DNA of 64,000 nt from Pseudomonas sp. AFG_SD02_1510_Pfu_092 (GCF_003331055.1 NZ_PUQD01000015.1:16285-80284), one strand, 5' to 3'; positions 52,602 to 63,847 are shown, counted from the first letter of the stretch. Program-made: numbers and translations. Notes: a model not told the origin generated them from the letters alone.

Positions 52602-53041
52602 CATGCCTGCTGTTCCAGCACTACGCCAGACAGGATCATTTCCAGCGCTGCCGGCAACGCTACGGGCCGCCCGCTGGCACGCTCGACGAACACCTGCACC
52701 ACCGTGCCTGCCGCACACGCCTCCGGCTCACCCGGGCGGAACAGCGCCAGGCGGTACTCCACCGTACTGCCCGCCAGGCGCACGACCCCCAAGCCCACTT
52801 CCAGCACATCCGGGAAGCTCGGCAAGGCATAGAAATCTGCCGTCGAACTGATCACCAGAGCCGCCAGCTCGCCATCGCGCAGGTCCAGTTCGGCCTGTTC
52901 GACGAGGAATGCCTGGACCGCGGTTTCGAAAAAGCCGTGCACGGTGGCACCGGCGATGTGGCCGTTCAGGTCGTTGTCCTGCGGGCGGGTGAGGATGGGG
53001 TGGAAGTGGGAGAAGGCAGTGCGCTGAGGGGATTCGGTCAT
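52601..53041 (-). CDS. 4HBT-type acyl-CoA thioesterase
   Basis: A 146-residue hotdog thioesterase of the YbgC/4HBT type: RPQDNDLNGHIAGATVHGFF corresponds to the catalytic D..D..GH motif with the substrate-binding helix, and DVLEVGLGVVRLAGSTVEY follows. The ATG at 53041 is the natural start; a longer frame from 53374 would run through the pckA terminator. The acyl substrate is unknown. The next gene to the right is pckA, same strand. Confidence 0.85.
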   Translation of the reverse strand: MTESPQRTAFSHFHPILTRPQDNDLNGHIAGATVHGFFETAVQAFLVEQAELDLRDGELAALVISSTADFYALPSFPDVLEVGLGVVRLAGSTVEYRLALFRPGEPEACAAGTVVQVFVERASGRPVALPAALEMILSGVVLEQQA

Positions 53042-53118
53042 CTGGCTGGCTCTTGTCTTCGCAATGGATGCTGACAGTGAAACAGAAAAACCAGCTTTTC
53101 GCTGCCTGTGTAGAAAGC

Positions 53119-53146
53119 AAAAAAGCCGCCCCAAGGGGCGGCTCTT
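53119..53146 (-). terminator. Terminator of pckA
   Basis: On the minus strand GCCGCCCC-TTG-GGGCGGC then TTTTTT, 20 bases past the pckA stop. Confidence 0.9.
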
Positions 53147-53165
53147 TGGTTGCAGCCGGTTCAGC

Positions 53166-54707
53166 TTACAGCTGCGGGCCAGCGGCCTTGATGGCGTCGG
53201 AAACTTCGAACTTCTTGAAGTTTTCGATGAACAGCTTGGCCAGGCCTTTGGCGGCTTCGTCGTAGGCAGCCTTGTCAGCCCAGTTGGTGCGCGGGTTGAG
53301 CAGTTCGGTATCAACGCCCGGAACGGCCTTCGGCACGTCCAGGTTGATGATGTCCAGGTGCTCGGTTTCGGCACCGATCAGCGCGCCGCTCTGGATCGCA
53401 GCGATCACCGCACGGGTGGTCGGGATGCTGAAGCGCTTGCCCACGCCGTAGCCACCGCCGGTCCAGCCGGTGTTGACCAGGTAGACCTTCGAGTCGAAGC
53501 CCTTGATACGCTTGATCAGCAGCTCGGCGTACTCGCCAGCCGGGCGTGGGAAGAACGGCGCACCGAAGCAGGTGGAGAAGGTCGACTTGATACCGCTGCC
53601 CGAACCCATTTCGGTAGAACCGACCAGCGCGGTGTAGCCGGACAGGAAGTGGTAGGCCGCCTGCTCGTTGTTCAGGATCGACACCGGAGGCAGAACACCG
53701 GTCAGGTCGCAGGTCAGGAAGATGACTGCGTTCGGCTCGCCGCCCAGGTTCGCTTCGGAACGCTTGGCAACGTGCTCCAGCGGGTAGGCCGCACGGCTGT
53801 TCTGGGTCAGGCTGACATCGCTGTAATCGGCGTGCTTGTTGGCGTCGAGGACGACGTTTTCCAGCACGGCGCCATGCTTGATGGCTTTCCAGATGACCGG
53901 CTCGTTCTTCTCGGACAGGTCGATGCACTTGGCGTAGCAGCCGCCTTCGATGTTGAACACCACGCCCTCGCCCCAGCCGTGCTCGTCGTCACCGATCAGG
54001 TAACGGCTCTCGTCGGCCGACAGGGTGGTCTTGCCGGTGCCGGACAGGCCGAAGAACAGGGTTACATCACCAGCTTCACCGATGTTGGCGGCGCAGTGCA
54101 TCGGCAGTACGTCGGCAGCCGGCAGCAGGAAGTTCTGCACCGAGAACATGGCTTTCTTCATTTCGCCGGCGTAGCGCATGCCAGCGATCAGCACCTTCTT
54201 CTGGGCGAAGTTGATGATCACGCAGCCATCGGAGTTGGTGCCGTCACGCTCAGGCTCGCAGACGAAGTTGGCGACGTTGAGGACCTGCCACTCGTCACGG
54301 CCAGCCGGGTTGTACTGCTCAGGGTTGATGAACAGGCAACGACCGAACAGGTTTTGCCAGGCAGTCTGGGTGGTCATCTTCACCGGCAGGTAGTGCTCGG
54401 CCGCAGCCCCTACGTGAACGTAGGAAACGAAGTGATCCTGGGCGCTGTTGAACGCCTCGACGCGCGCCCACAGGGCATCGAACTTGTCGGCCGGGAACTT
54501 GCGGTTGATCGGGCCCCAGGCGATGGCGTCCTGGGTGGAAGGCTCTTCGACGATGAAACGGTCAGCCGGCGAACGGCCAGTACGGTGACCAGTCTCCACG
54601 ACCAGTGCGCCAGTATCGGCTAGTACGCCTTCACCGCGTTGCAGCGCTTCTTTTACCAGCTCATCGACGCTCAGGTCGGTGTACACGGTGTTGTTGGCTT
54701 GCGTCAT
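53166..54707 (-). CDS. pckA: Phosphoenolpyruvate carboxykinase (ATP)
   Basis: A 513-residue gluconeogenic enzyme converting oxaloacetate and ATP to phosphoenolpyruvate, ADP and CO2. The PEPCK kinase loop is [16 protein letters not shown]; other markers are [42 protein letters not shown] and [12 protein letters not shown]. The ATG at 54707 ([13 protein letters not shown]) is chosen, as the upstream in-frame codons lie in the leader. Single-gene unit with its own terminator. Confidence 0.97.
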   Translation of the reverse strand: MTQANNTVYTDLSVDELVKEALQRGEGVLADTGALVVETGHRTGRSPADRFIVEEPSTQDAIAWGPINRKFPADKFDALWARVEAFNSAQDHFVSYVHVGAAAEHYLPVKMTTQTAWQNLFGRCLFINPEQYNPAGRDEWQVLNVANFVCEPERDGTNSDGCVIINFAQKKVLIAGMRYAGEMKKAMFSVQNFLLPAADVLPMHCAANIGEAGDVTLFFGLSGTGKTTLSADESRYLIGDDEHGWGEGVVFNIEGGCYAKCIDLSEKNEPVIWKAIKHGAVLENVVLDANKHADYSDVSLTQNSRAAYPLEHVAKRSEANLGGEPNAVIFLTCDLTGVLPPVSILNNEQAAYHFLSGYTALVGSTEMGSGSGIKSTFSTCFGAPFFPRPAGEYAELLIKRIKGFDSKVYLVNTGWTGGGYGVGKRFSIPTTRAVIAAIQSGALIGAETEHLDIINLDVPKAVPGVDTELLNPRTNWADKAAYDEAAKGLAKLFIENFKKFEVSDAIKAAGPQL

Positions 54708-54826
54708 GAGATACCCCATCCGGCCCGAGGCCGAGTGCTCCAAACGTTTTGTAGTTGTCTTGAAAAAACTACTACAGCGAAAAAAGTGGCCGGATTATGC
54801 CAGAAACGCCCAAAAAAAGTAGGCCC

Positions 54827-54865
54827 CTCCTGTCAGAACTGCGCTTTTGCGCAATTCGACAGGAG
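54827..54865. other. Long hairpin between pckA and hslO
   Basis: CTCCTGTCAGAACTGCGC (54827-54844) pairs with GCGCAATTCGACAGGAG (54849-54865) over a TTTT loop with one small internal defect. On the minus strand a T-run lies 8 bases beyond the stem, so it probably ends hslO transcription ahead of the pckA promoter. Confidence 0.65.
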
Positions 54866-54886
54866 ATTGTCCTGTGTTTAAACGTT

Positions 54887-55786
54887 TCAGTGGCGAGTTT
54901 CTGAGGCGGCGTCCGTACCGCCACCGGCAAACAGTTGCGCCACATCGCTGGCGTCGAAGAAATAGCGTTCGTTGCAGAACTGGCAGTCGATCTCGACCTG
55001 CCCGCCGCATTCTTCCACCAGCGCCTTGGCATCTTGCTCGCCCAAACTGACCAGCGCATTGCCGGAACGTTCGCGCGAGCAACTGCAATTGAAGCGCAGC
55101 GGCTGGATGTCGAACAGGCGCACGGCGTCCTCGTGGTACAGGCGATGCAGTAACGTTTCGTTGCCTTCGGCCCACTCCTCGGGCTTGAGGGTCTTGGCCA
55201 GGGCAACCACGTGTTGCCAGCTGTCCTCACGCTCTTCGTCGTCCGGCTGACGATCGCGCGGCAGCTGCTGCAGCAGCAGGCCACGCGCCTTGCCGCCTTC
55301 GGCATTGAGCCAGAAACGTGTGTTGAGCTGCTGCGACTGGACGAAGTAGTTGGTGAAGCACTCCGCCAGGTCGGCGCCATCGAGGTCGACGGTGCCCTGG
55401 TAGCGCTGGCCCTTGACCGGATCGATGGTCAGCGTCAGGTGGCCGTCGGGCATCAGCTGCGACAGGCTGGCACCGGCCGGGATCTGTTCGGCTTCATAGC
55501 GGGCCATGCCACGGATATCGCGGTCGCCGGAGCATTCGACCATCAGCAGCGGGATCGGCCCGGCAGAGCGCGCCTGCAGAATCAGCAGGCCGTCGAACTT
55601 CAGCGCCCCGACCAGCAGAGCGGTGGCGGCCATCAGCTCGCCGAGCAGTACCTGCACCGGCTGCGGGTACTGGTGACGCGCCAGCACCGCGGCATAGCTG
55701 TCATCGAGAGACACCCACTCGCCGCGCACATCGCGCTCGTCGAAGATGAAACGTTGGGTGAAATCGGTATCAGGCAAATCGCTCAT
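54887..55786 (-). CDS. hslO: Redox-regulated chaperone Hsp33
   Basis: A 299-residue cytoplasmic holdase activated by oxidation and unfolding. The N-terminal chaperone domain has [19 protein letters not shown] and [17 protein letters not shown]; the C-terminal zinc switch is CSC followed 31 residues on by CQFC, the redox cysteines. The tail past the zinc site is slightly long and acidic. ATG 55786. Confidence 0.96.
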   Translation of the reverse strand: MSDLPDTDFTQRFIFDERDVRGEWVSLDDSYAAVLARHQYPQPVQVLLGELMAATALLVGALKFDGLLILQARSAGPIPLLMVECSGDRDIRGMARYEAEQIPAGASLSQLMPDGHLTLTIDPVKGQRYQGTVDLDGADLAECFTNYFVQSQQLNTRFWLNAEGGKARGLLLQQLPRDRQPDDEEREDSWQHVVALAKTLKPEEWAEGNETLLHRLYHEDAVRLFDIQPLRFNCSCSRERSGNALVSLGEQDAKALVEECGGQVEIDCQFCNERYFFDASDVAQLFAGGGTDAASETRH

Positions 55787-55908
55787 AGGTTTTGGCTATC
55801 TGAAAAATGATGACAAAATGGTTACAAGGGTTTTCGGAAAACCCGCGAGAACCCGATGACAGAGCGCTCACGAGGCGCTCCGATTCCTGTTTGCAATAGA
55901 GGTATTTT

Positions 55909-56703
55909 ATGGACAATCGACCACTGTTCCAAGCAAGGTGGTCCTGGGGGCCGTTGGCAGCCTGTACGCTGCTTCCCATCGCTCTACTGTGTTTCTGGTT
56001 ATGGCCCATTGGCCAGATCCTGTGCCTGACTTTCGACGAATGGCTGTTCCGCAGCCTGAATGCGCCGCTGGCCGACCACGCCATCTGGCGCTACGTCTGG
56101 ACTGTCGGGAGCCTGCGCCCGTTCGACATCGTCGTCGGCCTGATCCTTCTGGCAGTGCTGATCCGCGGCGATTGGGTATTCAAAGCCACCCAGGTGCGCC
56201 AGGCCTTTTTCGGTTTTCTGGTCACGCTGATCCTCTTAGTGGTGATTCGCGCGCTGTTTTCCAAGTGGGTGGATGCCGCCGGCTGGCAACACAAGAGCCC
56301 GTCGATGGTCTTCGCCGACGTTGTGCACCTGAGTGACTACTACCCGAACCTGGAAGCGGCCTGGGAGCTCAAGGACCGCTCCAGCAAGAGTTTCCCGGGC
56401 GATCATGCCTCGGTGCTGCTGATCTGGGCACTGTTCATGAGCGTGTTCAGCCGCCGCCTGTTGCAGTATCTGGTGGTCTGGGGGCTGGCCTTCCTGTTCA
56501 TGCTGCCGCGCCTGGTGGCCGGGGCGCACTGGGGACAGGATGACTATATCGGCGGGCTGCTGATGGCGGTGCTGGCGTTGGGCTGGAGCTGCTACACGCC
56601 GCTGGCGGCCAAGGGCAGCGAGGTGTTGATGCGGTGGACGGCGCCGTTGTTCAACCTGCTGGGCAAATTACCATTGGTCGGACGGATGGCCGTTACCCGT
56701 TAG
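55909..56703 (+). CDS. PAP2-family membrane phosphatase
   Basis: A 264-residue membrane protein with about six helices and the type-2 phosphatidic-acid phosphatase motifs: KDRSSKSFPGDHASVLLIW (central SGDH-like motif with the catalytic His) and RLVAGAHWGQDDYIGG (the C-terminal SRx5HxxxD-type motif). The first motif (KxxxxxxRP) is less clear. It may act on lipid phosphates or undecaprenyl pyrophosphate. The ATG at 55909 follows GAGG; divergent from hslO. Confidence 0.85.
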   Translation: MDNRPLFQARWSWGPLAACTLLPIALLCFWLWPIGQILCLTFDEWLFRSLNAPLADHAIWRYVWTVGSLRPFDIVVGLILLAVLIRGDWVFKATQVRQAFFGFLVTLILLVVIRALFSKWVDAAGWQHKSPSMVFADVVHLSDYYPNLEAAWELKDRSSKSFPGDHASVLLIWALFMSVFSRRLLQYLVVWGLAFLFMLPRLVAGAHWGQDDYIGGLLMAVLALGWSCYTPLAAKGSEVLMRWTAPLFNLLGKLPLVGRMAVTR

Positions 56704-56707
56704 GGCC

Positions 56708-56826
56708 ATGGGGCTGCTGCACAGCCCATCGCAGGCAAGCCAGCTCCCACAGGTACTGCGTAAGTCCCGAAACCTTTGCGATCCCTGTGGGAGCTGGCGT
56801 GCCGGCGATGGGGCGCAAAGCGGCCC
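56708..56826. repeat. Inverted REP pair
   Basis: GCCCATCGCAGGCAAGCCAG then CTCCCACAGG faces CCTGTGGGAGCTGGCGTGCC then GGCGATGGGGCGCAAAGCGG. Confidence 0.85.
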
Positions 56827-56829
56827 CGG

Positions 56830-57231
56830 CTACTCGAAGCTGCCATGCAGCTGGTGAATCTGCCGCCGCTGCTTCTTGGTCGGCCGCCCATCGGTGGTCA
56901 CACCCATGGCCCCGGCCTTGCGCAACTCGGCCGCCTGCTCGCGCCGGCGCACGCTGTCCTCGGTTTCTTCGTACAGCGTCTGCGCCTCCGGCGCCCCACG
57001 CCTTACCACCGACAGCGCCTTGACCACCACCGTGCGCTCGTCGAACCCGGTGCGCAGCACGAACTCGTCACCCACGCGCGGCTCCTTGCCCGGTTTGCAA
57101 CGCTCGCCCCGGCAATGCACCTTGCCACTCTCGATCGCCGCCTTGGCCAGGGCGCGGGTCTTGTAGAAGCGCGCCGCCCACAGCCATTTGTCCAGGCGGA
57201 CCTTGTCGTCGTCTTCGGCTTTTTGTGCCAT
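56830..57231 (-). CDS. hslR: Ribosome-associated heat shock protein Hsp15
   Basis: A 133-residue S4-domain RNA-binding protein that rescues 50S subunits carrying stalled peptidyl-tRNA. The S4 domain is VRLDKWLWAARFYKTRALAK with IESGKVHCRGERCKPGKEPR; the C-terminus is basic. ATG 57231 follows GGTAACGGG. Divergent from rimB-rimK. Confidence 0.94.
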   Translation of the reverse strand: MAQKAEDDDKVRLDKWLWAARFYKTRALAKAAIESGKVHCRGERCKPGKEPRVGDEFVLRTGFDERTVVVKALSVVRRGAPEAQTLYEETEDSVRRREQAAELRKAGAMGVTTDGRPTKKQRRQIHQLHGSFE

Positions 57232-57340
57232 CCCGTTACCTCGAATGCTGTATTTCACCGAACTGTACTACCGTAACCAGCGGATGCAAAAAATCCCCGC
57301 CGTGCTTACAGTTCACCACCTTATCCGCAGGGTGCGTTCC

Positions 57341-57823
57341 GTGAAGACATTTGACCATTTGACTGTGATCGGCCTGCGCGAGTGGGTGGCCCTGCCCGAC
57401 CTTGGCGTGGCCGGGCTGCGCGCCAAGATCGACACCGGCGCCAGCACCTCCAGCCTGCACGCCACCGAGGTGGAGCCGTTCGAGCGCGACGGCCAACCCT
57501 GGGTCCGTTTCACCGCGCATCTGGGCTCGGTGGTGCAGTTGCGTCACCGCCGCTGCGAGGCACCGCTGGTCACCATGAAGACCATCAAGAGCTCCAACGG
57601 CCAGGCCCAGACCCGTTATGTCATCCGCACGTCATTGGCCTTGGGCGATGGTGTGTGGGAAGTGGAGTTCACCCTGGCCTGCCGCAAGAACATGCGTTAC
57701 CGCCTGTTGCTGGGCTCCAAGGCGCTGATCCATGGCCAGCTGGTGGTCAACCCTGGCCTGAAATACGTTCAAGACAAACCGGCCTTCCCGGCCACCCTTT
57801 CCACTGCCACAGGTGCTGCATGA
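57341..57823 (+). CDS. rimB: Zinc-dependent protease RimB
   Basis: A 160-residue protein of the retropepsin-like ATP-dependent zinc protease family (PF05618). The active-site motif is [14 protein letters not shown]. It works with the RimK glutamate ligase on ribosomal protein S6 in fluorescent pseudomonads. The GTG at 57341 ([16 protein letters not shown]) is preferred; an in-frame ATG at 57284 would add 19 basic residues. Stop overlaps rimK (ATGA). Confidence 0.85.
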   Translation: MKTFDHLTVIGLREWVALPDLGVAGLRAKIDTGASTSSLHATEVEPFERDGQPWVRFTAHLGSVVQLRHRRCEAPLVTMKTIKSSNGQAQTRYVIRTSLALGDGVWEVEFTLACRKNMRYRLLLGSKALIHGQLVVNPGLKYVQDKPAFPATLSTATGAA

Positions 57824-58725
57824 AGATCGCTGTGCTGTCGCGCAATCCGCGTCTGTATTCCACCCGCCGCCTGGTCGAGGCCGGCACCCAGCGGGGCCAC
57901 GAAATGGTGGTGATCGATACCCTGCGGGCGTACATGAACATTGCCAGCCACAAGCCGCAGATCCACTACCGCGGCAAACCGCTGGAAGGCTTCGACGCGG
58001 TGATTCCGCGCATTGGTGCCTCGGTAACCTTCTATGGCTGCGCGGTGCTGCGCCAGTTCGAGATGATGGGCGTGTATCCGCTCAACGAATCGGTGGCGAT
58101 TGCCCGTTCGCGCGACAAGCTGCGTTCGCTGCAACTGCTGTCGCGGCGCGGTATCGGCCTGCCGATCACCGGCTTCGCCCATTCGCCGGACGATATCCCC
58201 GACCTGATCCAGATGGTCAATGGCGCGCCGCTGGTGATCAAGGTGCTGGAAGGCACCCAGGGCATCGGCGTGGTGCTGTGCGAGACCACCAAGGCCGCCG
58301 AGTCGGTGATCGAGGCGTTCATGGGGCTGAAGCAGAACATCATGGTTCAGGAGTACATCCAGGAGGCGGGTGGCGCAGACATCCGCTGCTTCGTGGTCGG
58401 TGACAAGGTCATCGCTTCGATGAAGCGCCAGGCCAAACCGGGGGAATTCCGCTCCAACCTGCACCGTGGCGGGGTCGCCAGCCTGATCAAGATCACCCCG
58501 GAAGAACGCATGACCGCCATTCGCGCGGCCAAGGTGATGGGCTTGAGCGTGGCGGGGGTGGATATCCTGCGTTCCAACCATGGGCCGCTGGTGATGGAAG
58601 TGAACTCGTCGCCGGGGCTGGAAGGTATCGAGGTGACCACCGGCAAGAACGTGGCCGGGATGATCATCGAGCATCTGGAGAAGAATGGCGGGCCTAATCA
58701 GACCCGGACCAAAGGTAAGGGCTGA
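57820..58725 (+). CDS. rimK: Ribosomal protein S6 glutamate ligase
   Basis: A 301-residue ATP-grasp ligase that adds glutamates to the C-terminus of ribosomal protein S6. ATP-grasp elements: [51 protein letters not shown] and [14 protein letters not shown]. Translationally coupled to rimB; the same rimB-rimK pair occurs in P. fluorescens. Confidence 0.95.
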   Translation: MKIAVLSRNPRLYSTRRLVEAGTQRGHEMVVIDTLRAYMNIASHKPQIHYRGKPLEGFDAVIPRIGASVTFYGCAVLRQFEMMGVYPLNESVAIARSRDKLRSLQLLSRRGIGLPITGFAHSPDDIPDLIQMVNGAPLVIKVLEGTQGIGVVLCETTKAAESVIEAFMGLKQNIMVQEYIQEAGGADIRCFVVGDKVIASMKRQAKPGEFRSNLHRGGVASLIKITPEERMTAIRAAKVMGLSVAGVDILRSNHGPLVMEVNSSPGLEGIEVTTGKNVAGMIIEHLEKNGGPNQTRTKGKG

Positions 58726-58731
58726 AATCCT

Positions 58732-58806
58732 GGGGCTGCTGTGCAGCCCATCGCGACACAAGGCCGCTCCCACACCCTGTGGGAGCGGCTTTAGCCGCGA
58801 AGAGGC
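58732..58806. repeat. Inverted REP pair
   Basis: CCCATCGCGACACAAGGCCG then CTCCCACA faces CCTGTGGGAGCGGCTTTAGC then CGCGAAGAGGCC. Confidence 0.82.
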
Positions 58807-58815
58807 CGGTGACCC

Positions 58816-60129
58816 TCACACGGCATTCCGCGGCAGCAACAACCCCAGCGGCAACCTCACCCGCGCCTCGATCCCGCCACCGGACCGGTTGCGCAACTCG
58901 ACATTGCCGCCATGCTGCGCCGCGATCCGCTTGACGATCGCCAGCCCCAGCCCGGTGCCTTTGCCGCCGCGCGCCCGGTCCCCGCGAATGAACGGGTTGA
59001 AGATGGTCTCCAGCTCCGACTCATCAATGCCGGTCCCGCGATCCAGCACGCTCAACACCACATACGGTGCGCTCTCGTCACCCGACACATAAGCGGCCAC
59101 TTCGACGCCCTTGCCGGCGTGGTGCAAGGCGTTGCCGATCAGGTTGCCCAGCATGCGCTTGAGCGAAACCCGACGCAGCGGGAACGGCGGGATCGGCTCC
59201 AGGCACAAGCGCACCCGTTCTACCGGCTGGTTGTACGGCGCCACCACTTCGCGCACCAGGTCGGCCAGGTCGACCTCTTCCACCGGCTCGTCACGGCCAT
59301 CGCGGATAAAGGCCAGGAACTGGTCGAGAATCGCGTCCATGTCCTCGATATCACGGACCATGTCGTCACTCAGTTCATTGTCGCTGTTCAGCAACGACAG
59401 TGACAGGCGCAGGCGGGTCAGCGGTGTGCGCAGGTCATGGGAAACCCCGGCCAGCATCAGCTCGCGCTCGCGCCCGGCCTGTTCGACATCTTCGGCCATC
59501 TGGTTGAAGGCCTTGTACACCTCGGTCATCTCGCTGGGCGTGTCGCTGATCGGCAGGCGTACGCTGCGCCCCTGGCCCAGCTGGCGAGCGGCGAACACCA
59601 GGCGCTTGAGCGGCTGGTTCAGCTGACGCACGAAGATCCATGCCGAAGCGGTGGACAACAGGCCGATGGCCAGGAACCAACCCAGCACGTTCCAGATCTT
59701 CTGCCCACGCAGCGGGTGCGGGTAAAGCGGCACCTTCAACCAGCCTGGGCCCAGGCTCGGCGCATTGACCCACAACGCCGGTGGCGCATGAATGCGTAGC
59801 CGTACTTCGGTGTCTTCGCCCAGCTCGGCCTGCATCTGCCGTTGGTAGATTTCGCTGTACGGCCAGTGCTGCTCGCCCTCGGGCACACCCGAGCCGGTGA
59901 CCCGGATGAGGCCTGCCGCCTCGGCGATTCTGTCGCGGTTTTCTTCGTCCGCTGCCCAATAGGCGCGCAAGGTCAGCGCCACACCGTGGCTGTACTGACG
60001 GTCGACCAGCACATCCTCGTTCATCAGCAGGTAGACCAGGGTCAAGGCCTTGGAGAACAGGACGACGATCAACACCAGCCACAGGGTGCGAGCGAAGAAG
60101 CTTTGCGGAAACCAGAGCGGTGTTTTCAT
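58816..60129 (-). CDS. envZ: Osmosensor histidine kinase EnvZ (AmgS)
   Basis: A 437-residue inner-membrane kinase. TM1 ~15-35 and TM2 ~150-170 flank a periplasmic domain; a HAMP segment (LNQPLKRLVFAARQLGQGRS) precedes the H-box LAGVSHDLRTPLTRLR and the HATPase (MLGNLIGNALHH, DRGTGI, GKGTGLGLAIVKRI). Called AmgS in P. aeruginosa, where it affects aminoglycoside and envelope stress. ompR lies 13 bases upstream. Confidence 0.93.
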   Translation of the reverse strand: MKTPLWFPQSFFARTLWLVLIVVLFSKALTLVYLLMNEDVLVDRQYSHGVALTLRAYWAADEENRDRIAEAAGLIRVTGSGVPEGEQHWPYSEIYQRQMQAELGEDTEVRLRIHAPPALWVNAPSLGPGWLKVPLYPHPLRGQKIWNVLGWFLAIGLLSTASAWIFVRQLNQPLKRLVFAARQLGQGRSVRLPISDTPSEMTEVYKAFNQMAEDVEQAGRERELMLAGVSHDLRTPLTRLRLSLSLLNSDNELSDDMVRDIEDMDAILDQFLAFIRDGRDEPVEEVDLADLVREVVAPYNQPVERVRLCLEPIPPFPLRRVSLKRMLGNLIGNALHHAGKGVEVAAYVSGDESAPYVVLSVLDRGTGIDESELETIFNPFIRGDRARGGKGTGLGLAIVKRIAAQHGGNVELRNRSGGGIEARVRLPLGLLLPRNAV

Positions 60130-60142
60130 CGACGGCGCAGCA

Positions 60143-60883
60143 TCACTTACCGGCGTTCCCGTCCGGCACGAACACGTAGCCCACGCCCCAGACAGTCTGG
60201 ATATAACGCGGCTTGGACGGGTCCGGCTCGATCATGCGGCGCAGGCGGGAAATTTGCACATCGATGGAGCGCTCCAGCGCATCCCATTCGCGACCGCGAG
60301 CCAGGTTCATCAGCTTGTCGCGGGTCAGCGGCTCGCGTGCGTGCATGACCAGCGCCTTGAGCACGGCGAACTCGCCGGTGGTCAGCATGTGCACTTCATC
60401 GCCACGCTTGAGCTCACGGGTGGCCAGCGACAGCTCGTAGTCGCCGAAGGTGACCGACTCGTCTTCGCTGCCCGGCGCGCCCGGCACGCTCGGTGCCTGG
60501 CGGCGCAGCACGGCCTTGACCCGGGCCATGAGCTCGTCCGGGTTGAACGGCTTGCCCAGGTAGTCGTCGGCGCCCAGTTCCAGGCCCTTGATACGGCTGA
60601 GCTCGTCACCCTTGGCGGTGAGCATGATGATCGGAATCTGGTTGTTCTGCTGACGCAGGCGCTTGCATGCCGACAGGCCATCTTCGCCGGGCAGCATCAG
60701 GTCGAGCACCACCAGGTTGAACACCTCACGCTGCAGCAGACGGTCCATCTGCTCGGTGTTGGGCACCGCGCGGGCACGGTAGCCCTTGCTGGTGAAGAAA
60801 CGTTCCAGCAGGCTGCTCAGCCCCGGGTCGTCATCGACGATGAGAATCTTGTCACCTTCAGCGGTGTTTGGCGTGCCGGTCAT
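60143..60883 (-). CDS. ompR: Response regulator OmpR (AmgR)
   Basis: A 246-residue OmpR-family regulator. The receiver shows [12 protein letters not shown] and the phosphoacceptor in [13 protein letters not shown]; the C-terminal winged helix has [20 protein letters not shown] and [20 protein letters not shown]. First gene of the ompR-envZ operon; ATG 60883. Divergent from tex. Confidence 0.95.
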   Translation of the reverse strand: MTGTPNTAEGDKILIVDDDPGLSSLLERFFTSKGYRARAVPNTEQMDRLLQREVFNLVVLDLMLPGEDGLSACKRLRQQNNQIPIIMLTAKGDELSRIKGLELGADDYLGKPFNPDELMARVKAVLRRQAPSVPGAPGSEDESVTFGDYELSLATRELKRGDEVHMLTTGEFAVLKALVMHAREPLTRDKLMNLARGREWDALERSIDVQISRLRRMIEPDPSKPRYIQTVWGVGYVFVPDGNAGK

Positions 60884-61100
60884 GAATAACTCCTCTGATA
60901 TCGCCGCGCATTATGGCGTAGCCATTGCTGCACGTTGCGTGAGCATTGTTAGCAGATTTTTCCCTCAGCGCCAGTTCCGGCTGGCCGGGCGCCATCACCG
61001 CAAGCCGTTTGCGATGGGTATAATGCGCGGCTTTCATCCAGCGCCGCCGGGCGACAGGCCCACAGGCGACCCCCGTATTCACAAATGTCAGGTGGTTTAC

Positions 61101-63425
61101 ATGGACAGCATCAACAGCCGTATCGCCGAGGAACTGGGCGTACGCCCTCAGCAGGTCGAGGCGGCCGTGGGCCTGTTGGACGAAGGCTCGACCGTGCCCT
61201 TCATCGCCCGCTACCGCAAGGAAGTGACCGGTAGCCTGGACGATACCCAGCTGCGCCATCTGGAAGAGCGCCTGCGCTACCTGCGTGAACTCGACGAGCG
61301 CCGCGCCAGCATCCTGGCCAGCATCCAGGAGCAAGGCAAGCTGACCCCGGAACTGGCCCGCGAGATCAACCTGGCCGACACCAAGACCCGCCTCGAAGAC
61401 CTTTACCTGCCGTACAAGCAGAAGCGCCGCACCAAGGGCCAGATCGCCCTCGAAGCCGGCCTCGGCGAACTGGCCGACGGCCTGTTCAACGACCCGAGCC
61501 TGGCCCCGGAGAGCGAGGCCGCGCGCTTCGTCGACGCCGACAAAGGCGTGGCCGACGTCAAGGCCGCGCTGGAAGGCGCCAAGTACATCCTCATGGAGCG
61601 CTTCGCCGAAGACGCCGGGCTGCTCGACAAGCTGCGCAGCTTCCTCAAGCAGGAGGCCGTGCTCAGCGCCCGCGTGGTACCCGGCAAGGAAGAGGAAGGC
61701 GCCAAGTTCCGCGACTACTTCGCGCATGACGAACTGCTGCGCACGGCCCCGTCGCACCGGGCCCTGGCAATCTTCCGCGGGCGTAACGAAGGCGTGCTGA
61801 GCGCGTCGCTGAAAGTGGGTGAGGAACTGCCCGGCACCCTGCACCCGTGCGAGCTGATGATCGGCAACCATGTCGGTATCGAGAACCGTAACCGCCCGGC
61901 CGACAAGTGGCTCGGCGAGGTGGTGCGCTGGACCTGGAAGGTCAAGCTGTACACCCACCTGGAAACCGACCTGTTCGGCGAGCTGCGCGACAATGCCGAA
62001 GGCGAGGCGATCAACGTGTTCGCCCACAACCTGCACGACCTGCTGCTGGCCGCCCCGGCCGGCCCGCGTGCCACCCTGGGCTTCGACCCGGGCCTGCGCA
62101 CCGGCTGCAAGATCGCCGTGGTCGATGCCACCGGCAAGCTGCTGGACCACACCACGGTCTACCCGCACGCGCCGAAGAACGACTGGGACCGCACCATTTC
62201 CATCATGGCCGCGCTGTGCGCCAAGCATTCGGTGGAACTGATCGCCATCGGCAATGGCACCGCCAGCCGCGAAAGTGACAAGCTGGTGACCGAACTGGTC
62301 AAGAAGTACCCGGCGTTGAAGATCACCAAGGTCATGGTCTCCGAGGCCGGCGCTTCGGTGTACTCCGCCTCGGAACTGGCCGCCCGCGAATTCCCCGACC
62401 TGGATGTATCGATCCGTGGCGCCGTCTCCATCGCCCGCCGCCTGCAGGACCCACTGGCCGAGCTGGTGAAGATCGACCCGAAATCCATTGGCGTCGGCCA
62501 GTACCAGCACGACGTGTCCCAGGTGAAGCTGGCGCGTGGCCTGGACGCCGTGGTCGAGGACTGCGTGAACGCCGTCGGCGTGGATGTAAACACCGCCTCG
62601 GTGGCGCTGCTGACCCGTATTTCCGGCCTCAACGCCACGCTGGCGCAGAACATCGTCGCCCACCGCGACGCCAACGGCCCGTTCGCCACCCGCGCGGCGC
62701 TGAAGAAGGTCAGCCGCCTGGGCGAGAAAACCTTCGAGCAGGCTGCCGGCTTCCTGCGGGTAATGAACGGCGACAACCCGCTGGACGCCTCTGCGGTTCA
62801 CCCCGAGGCCTACCCGCTGGTGCAGCGCATCGCCGCCAATACCGACCGCGACATCCGTTCGCTGATCGGCGACAGCAGCTTCCTCAAGCGCCTGGACCCG
62901 AAGCAGTTCACCGACGAAACCTTCGGCCTGCCGACCGTCACCGACATCCTGCAAGAGCTGGACAAGCCAGGCCGCGACCCACGCCCCGAGTTCAAGACCG
63001 CCACCTTCCAGGACGGCGTCGAAGACCTCAAGGACCTCGAGCCAGGCATGATCCTCGAAGGCGTGGTGACCAACGTCACCAACTTCGGTGCCTTCGTCGA
63101 CATCGGCGTGCACCAGGACGGCCTGGTGCATATCTCGGCGCTGTCGGAAAAGTTCGTCAAAGACCCGCGTGAAGCGGTCAAGGCCGGCGATGTGGTCAAG
63201 GTCAAGGTCATGGAAGTGGACATTCCGCGCAAGCGCGTCGGCCTGTCCATGCGCATGAGCGATACCCCGGGCGAGAAGGTCGAAGGCAACCGCGGGGGTA
63301 ACCGTGGCAACGGCGGCAACCGCCAGCAGCAGGCCCCGCGCCAGCGCGAGACCGCCACTGCCGCCCCCGGCAACAATGCCATGGCCGCCCTGTTCGCCAA
63401 CGCCAAGCAGTTGAAGAAAAAGTGA
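61101..63425 (+). CDS. tex: Transcription accessory RNA-binding protein Tex
   Basis: A 774-residue nucleic-acid-binding protein linked to transcription and rRNA maturation. N-terminal Tex domain ([20 protein letters not shown]), YqgF resolvase-like domain ([17 protein letters not shown]), helix-hairpin-helix ([17 protein letters not shown]), and a C-terminal S1 domain (~650-720: [27 protein letters not shown]). The end is a low-complexity Gly/Asn/Gln tail. ATG 61101 has AGGTGG upstream. Confidence 0.96.
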   Translation: MDSINSRIAEELGVRPQQVEAAVGLLDEGSTVPFIARYRKEVTGSLDDTQLRHLEERLRYLRELDERRASILASIQEQGKLTPELAREINLADTKTRLEDLYLPYKQKRRTKGQIALEAGLGELADGLFNDPSLAPESEAARFVDADKGVADVKAALEGAKYILMERFAEDAGLLDKLRSFLKQEAVLSARVVPGKEEEGAKFRDYFAHDELLRTAPSHRALAIFRGRNEGVLSASLKVGEELPGTLHPCELMIGNHVGIENRNRPADKWLGEVVRWTWKVKLYTHLETDLFGELRDNAEGEAINVFAHNLHDLLLAAPAGPRATLGFDPGLRTGCKIAVVDATGKLLDHTTVYPHAPKNDWDRTISIMAALCAKHSVELIAIGNGTASRESDKLVTELVKKYPALKITKVMVSEAGASVYSASELAAREFPDLDVSIRGAVSIARRLQDPLAELVKIDPKSIGVGQYQHDVSQVKLARGLDAVVEDCVNAVGVDVNTASVALLTRISGLNATLAQNIVAHRDANGPFATRAALKKVSRLGEKTFEQAAGFLRVMNGDNPLDASAVHPEAYPLVQRIAANTDRDIRSLIGDSSFLKRLDPKQFTDETFGLPTVTDILQELDKPGRDPRPEFKTATFQDGVEDLKDLEPGMILEGVVTNVTNFGAFVDIGVHQDGLVHISALSEKFVKDPREAVKAGDVVKVKVMEVDIPRKRVGLSMRMSDTPGEKVEGNRGGNRGNGGNRQQQAPRQRETATAAPGNNAMAALFANAKQLKKK

Positions 63426-63808
63426 TGGACGTTCCTTGCGAATACGTTCAGAGCGCCTTCAGCCAGCTCCTCGGCTGCCGCCTGCAACGCCTGGAAACCG
63501 GTGTTGCCGAGGTAGCCCTGGCGCTCGAGCCGCACTTGCGCAACCGTGGCCAGAAGCTGCACGGCGGGGCGATCTTCAGCCTGGTGGACATCGCCATGGG
63601 CCTGGCCTGCTCGGCCAGCCATGGTTTTGACCAGCAAAGCGTCACCATCGAGTGCAAGATCAACTACATGCGCGCCGTCAGCGAGGGTGAAGTGTTGTGC
63701 ACCGCTCGCGTGCTGCACGCCGGGCGACGCACCCTGGTGGTCGACGCCGACGTAGTCCAGGGCGACAAACTGGTGGCGAAAGCGCAAGGAACCTTTGCGG
63801 TTCTCTAG
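63425..63808 (+). CDS. PaaI-family hotdog thioesterase
   Basis: A 127-residue hotdog thioesterase (PaaI/MenI type): the catalytic segment is LHGGAIFSLVDIAMGLACS, followed by SVTIECKINYMRAVSEGEV. Its ATG overlaps the tex stop (TGATG), so it is cotranscribed. Substrate unknown; the last real gene before the artefactual contig end. Confidence 0.88.
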   Translation: MDVPCEYVQSAFSQLLGCRLQRLETGVAEVALALEPHLRNRGQKLHGGAIFSLVDIAMGLACSASHGFDQQSVTIECKINYMRAVSEGEVLCTARVLHAGRRTLVVDADVVQGDKLVAKAQGTFAVL

Positions 63809-63847
63809 CTCAGCAACCGGTATCTGCGGTATTTTCGGCAACAGCAG

